Shown: positions 5,791-7,376 of the stretch, piece after piece | Numbering within the stretch: position 1 is the first letter of the stretch | Layout of the letters: each line of letters starts with the position of its first letter | From: Hydrogenothermaceae bacterium | GTDB taxonomy: Bacteria > Aquificota > Aquificia > Aquificales > Hydrogenothermaceae | NCBI GenBank assembly: GCA_015490675.1 | Contig: WFXI01000081.1 | Span: 1-7,376, forward strand | Reading direction: 5' to 3' | Length of the DNA: 7,376 nt | Translations under genes and position numbers: made by a program | Notes under the pieces: generated by a model | The model's database searches: none | Told to the model about the DNA's origin: nothing | The model's input: the letters and a program-made list of their open reading frames with translations, nothing else

Positions 5791-6420
5791 ATGGAACCAT
5801 CTTTAATTCACAAAATTTTAGAAAAAAAAGAGCTTGAAGTTTATGCATTCTATGATGAAATTCCTATCAGGGTAAAATTAGAACTTCACGATGTAGACTT
5901 TGACAAACAACAAATGATTTGGTCTTTTAATGAAAAACTAAAACTCCCATTAACTAAATCCAAAGAAATTTATTTTCAGGAAGATGGAACTGTATACACA
6001 CTTGTAGTGATTATTTATGATGATAAAGAGCTAGTAACTACATTTCCAACAGTTGCTGTTGAACCAAAATTAAAAAGAAGATACATAAGAGTTAGAACTA
6101 TAGAAGATGACCCTATTTATGTTGAAATTGATGGAATTAGAGAAAAGGCTATTGATATTTCAGAAAGAGGCGTAGGCCTTATATTAAAAAATATTGGTGA
6201 GTTAAAACCTAATCAGGAATACGACTTAAAATTGGAAATTAGGGGAAAAACATATGATTTAAAAGGAAAAGTTGTTTACATAACAGAAGTAGAACCTGGA
6301 ACATACAGGGTTGGTATCCAGTTTACTGATATTTCTTCTAAAGTCGAGGATGTTATATTTAAATATATTCTTGATAGGCAAAAAGAGGTAATAAAGAAAA
6401 TTTCTTTATTTGCTGACTAG
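5791..6420 (+). CDS. PilZ-domain protein, predicted cyclic-di-GMP receptor
   Basis: The 209-residue product has no signal peptide or membrane segment and should be cytoplasmic. Residues about 1-92 form a beta-rich N-terminal domain resembling the flagellar-brake (YcgR-like) N-domain layout; that assignment is tentative. The PilZ domain starts with KRRYIRV, giving RxxxR at Arg96 and Arg100, then DISERGVG with the DxSxxG motif at Asp122, Ser124 and Gly127. Both cyclic-di-GMP-binding motifs are intact. The barrel ends with YRVGIQFTDIS and is followed by a C-terminal helix. PilZ proteins with this architecture often adjust flagellar, pilus or polysaccharide output in response to cyclic-di-GMP, but no such target is in the window. 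The gene diverges from dprA across 25 bases and shares the last four bases (CTAG) with the murA stop. Confidence 0.9.
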   Translation: MEPSLIHKILEKKELEVYAFYDEIPIRVKLELHDVDFDKQQMIWSFNEKLKLPLTKSKEIYFQEDGTVYTLVVIIYDDKELVTTFPTVAVEPKLKRRYIRVRTIEDDPIYVEIDGIREKAIDISERGVGLILKNIGELKPNQEYDLKLEIRGKTYDLKGKVVYITEVEPGTYRVGIQFTDISSKVEDVIFKYILDRQKEVIKKISLFAD

Positions 6421-7376
6421 TTTTCTATAATCTCTGTTTTTATTCTTGCTCCAAGGGACTTTAATTTTTCTTCAATGTTTTCATATCCTCTTTTTAAATG
6501 GAATATATCTTCAATTGTAGTTTCTCCTTCTGCAACTAAACCTGCTATTACCATTGCAGCACTTGCTCTTAAGTCTGTAGCTTTTACAATAGCCCCTTGT
6601 AGTTTTTCTACATTATAAATAGTTGCTATTTGATTTTTAGCATCTACTTCAATTTTTGCCCCCATTCTTTTTAGCTCTGGCACATGCATAAATCTATTTT
6701 CAAATATATTTTCTTTTATTTTTGATATCCCATTTGCAAAACAAAGTAAAACCATCATTTGAGCCTGTAAATCCGTAGGAAAATATGGATACTCTTTAGT
6801 TTCTAAAAATACAGGATTTAAAATTATTTCCCTTTTTACTATCGCAGTGTTGTTTCCAATAGGGACAACAGAAATTCCAATCTTCTCTAAAACCTTCTCA
6901 AAGTATTTTAAATACTCAAACGGATAATTTTCTATGTATATCTTTTCTCCTGTTAAAGCAGAAAGAATTACAAAAGTCCCAGCCTCTATTCTATCTGGAA
7001 TTATTGAATGCTTTGCAGAATGTAGTTTTTCTACCCCTTCTATAATAATAGTATCTGTTCCTGCACCTTTTATGTTTGCTCCCATTTTTACAAGTAAATT
7101 AGCTAAATCTACAACTTCTGGTTCTTTAGCTGCATTTTTTATAACAGTAGTTCCTTTTGCCAAAGTGGCAGCCATCATTATGTTTTCTGTTCCTGTAACT
7201 GTTATTTTAGGAAACTCAATTACTGTCCCTTTTAGTCCATTTGTAGCTGTAGCTGTTATATATCCATGTTCTAGCTCTATTTTTGCTCCCATTTTTTCCA
7301 AAGCTTTTATATGTAAATCAACAGGTCTGTATCCAATAGAGCATCCTCCAGGCATATATACTTTTGCATATCCAAA
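6417..7376 (-). CDS. murA: UDP-N-acetylglucosamine 1-carboxyvinyltransferase, 5' end beyond the right edge
   Basis: The C-terminal 319 residues are visible; the family is about 420 long, so roughly 100 N-terminal residues lie outside the window. MurA transfers enolpyruvate from phosphoenolpyruvate to UDP-GlcNAc, the first committed step of peptidoglycan synthesis, in the cytoplasm. The reading frame stays open to 7376 (FGYAKVYMPGGCSIGYRPVD), so the ATG at 7355 is internal. The catalytic cysteine in PGGCSIGYRPVDLH (codon 7343-7341) is present, which predicts fosfomycin sensitivity; Cys-to-Asp variants are resistant. FPTDLQAQM carries the conserved catalytic Asp, and DLRASAAMVIAGLVAEGETT followed by HLKRGYENIEEKL is the typical C-terminal block. 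The family relative AroA (EPSP synthase) is excluded by the PGGC motif. The stop TAG overlaps the PilZ stop tail-to-tail, leaving no space for a terminator. Confidence 0.97.
   Translation of the reverse strand, partial: FGYAKVYMPGGCSIGYRPVDLHIKALEKMGAKIELEHGYITATATNGLKGTVIEFPKITVTGTENIMMAATLAKGTTVIKNAAKEPEVVDLANLLVKMGANIKGAGTDTIIIEGVEKLHSAKHSIIPDRIEAGTFVILSALTGEKIYIENYPFEYLKYFEKVLEKIGISVVPIGNNTAIVKREIILNPVFLETKEYPYFPTDLQAQMMVLLCFANGISKIKENIFENRFMHVPELKRMGAKIEVDAKNQIATIYNVEKLQGAIVKATDLRASAAMVIAGLVAEGETTIEDIFHLKRGYENIEEKLKSLGARIKTEIIEN

Overview
The window is a compact, AT-rich stretch of bacterial chromosome. It holds nine genes, with overlaps or very short gaps between them and no RNA genes, CRISPR array, insertion sequence or intrinsic terminator that I can see. 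The low GC content, strong lysine/isoleucine/glutamate bias and stand-alone C-terminal half of carB suggest a thermophilic Aquificota member. The Hydrogenothermaceae (Sulfurihydrogenibium-like) are my best guess. This is inference from gene style, not a database match.

Layout from left to right. On the minus strand, read from 3569 down to 1, lies a pyrimidine/ribosomal cluster: pyrB (aspartate transcarbamoylase catalytic chain), a coiled-coil membrane protein of unknown function, the C-terminal half of carB (carbamoyl-phosphate synthase large subunit), rpsO (ribosomal protein S15) and the 5' end of pnp (polynucleotide phosphorylase), which runs off the left edge. pyrB has its own -10 box and a perfect 16-base palindrome just upstream of it. 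rpsO-pnp has an extended -10 box in the 54-base gap behind carB. A 51-codon plus-strand ORF for a small membrane protein sits between pyrB and truB; it diverges from pyrB and runs tail-to-tail into truB. Next come dprA and truB as a minus-strand pair (dprA first). A PilZ-domain gene diverges from dprA across only 25 bases. It ends tail-to-tail with murA, whose 5' third lies beyond the right edge.

How the genes relate. CarB and PyrB catalyse the first two steps of UMP synthesis, so their linkage is functional. The N-terminal CarB half and CarA must be encoded elsewhere. rpsO-pnp is a widespread pair of ribosomal and RNA-decay genes. dprA (natural transformation), truB (tRNA pseudouridine 55) and murA (peptidoglycan precursor) are housekeeping genes without an obvious shared pathway. 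The PilZ protein is a predicted cyclic-di-GMP receptor.

I do not find a convincing new multi-gene system. The parts most worth a second look are the 7/11-residue repeat coiled-coil protein lodged between pyrB and carB, the small membrane ORF, the split carB, the palindrome at the pyrB promoter, and the symmetric TATAATTATA between dprA and the PilZ gene.
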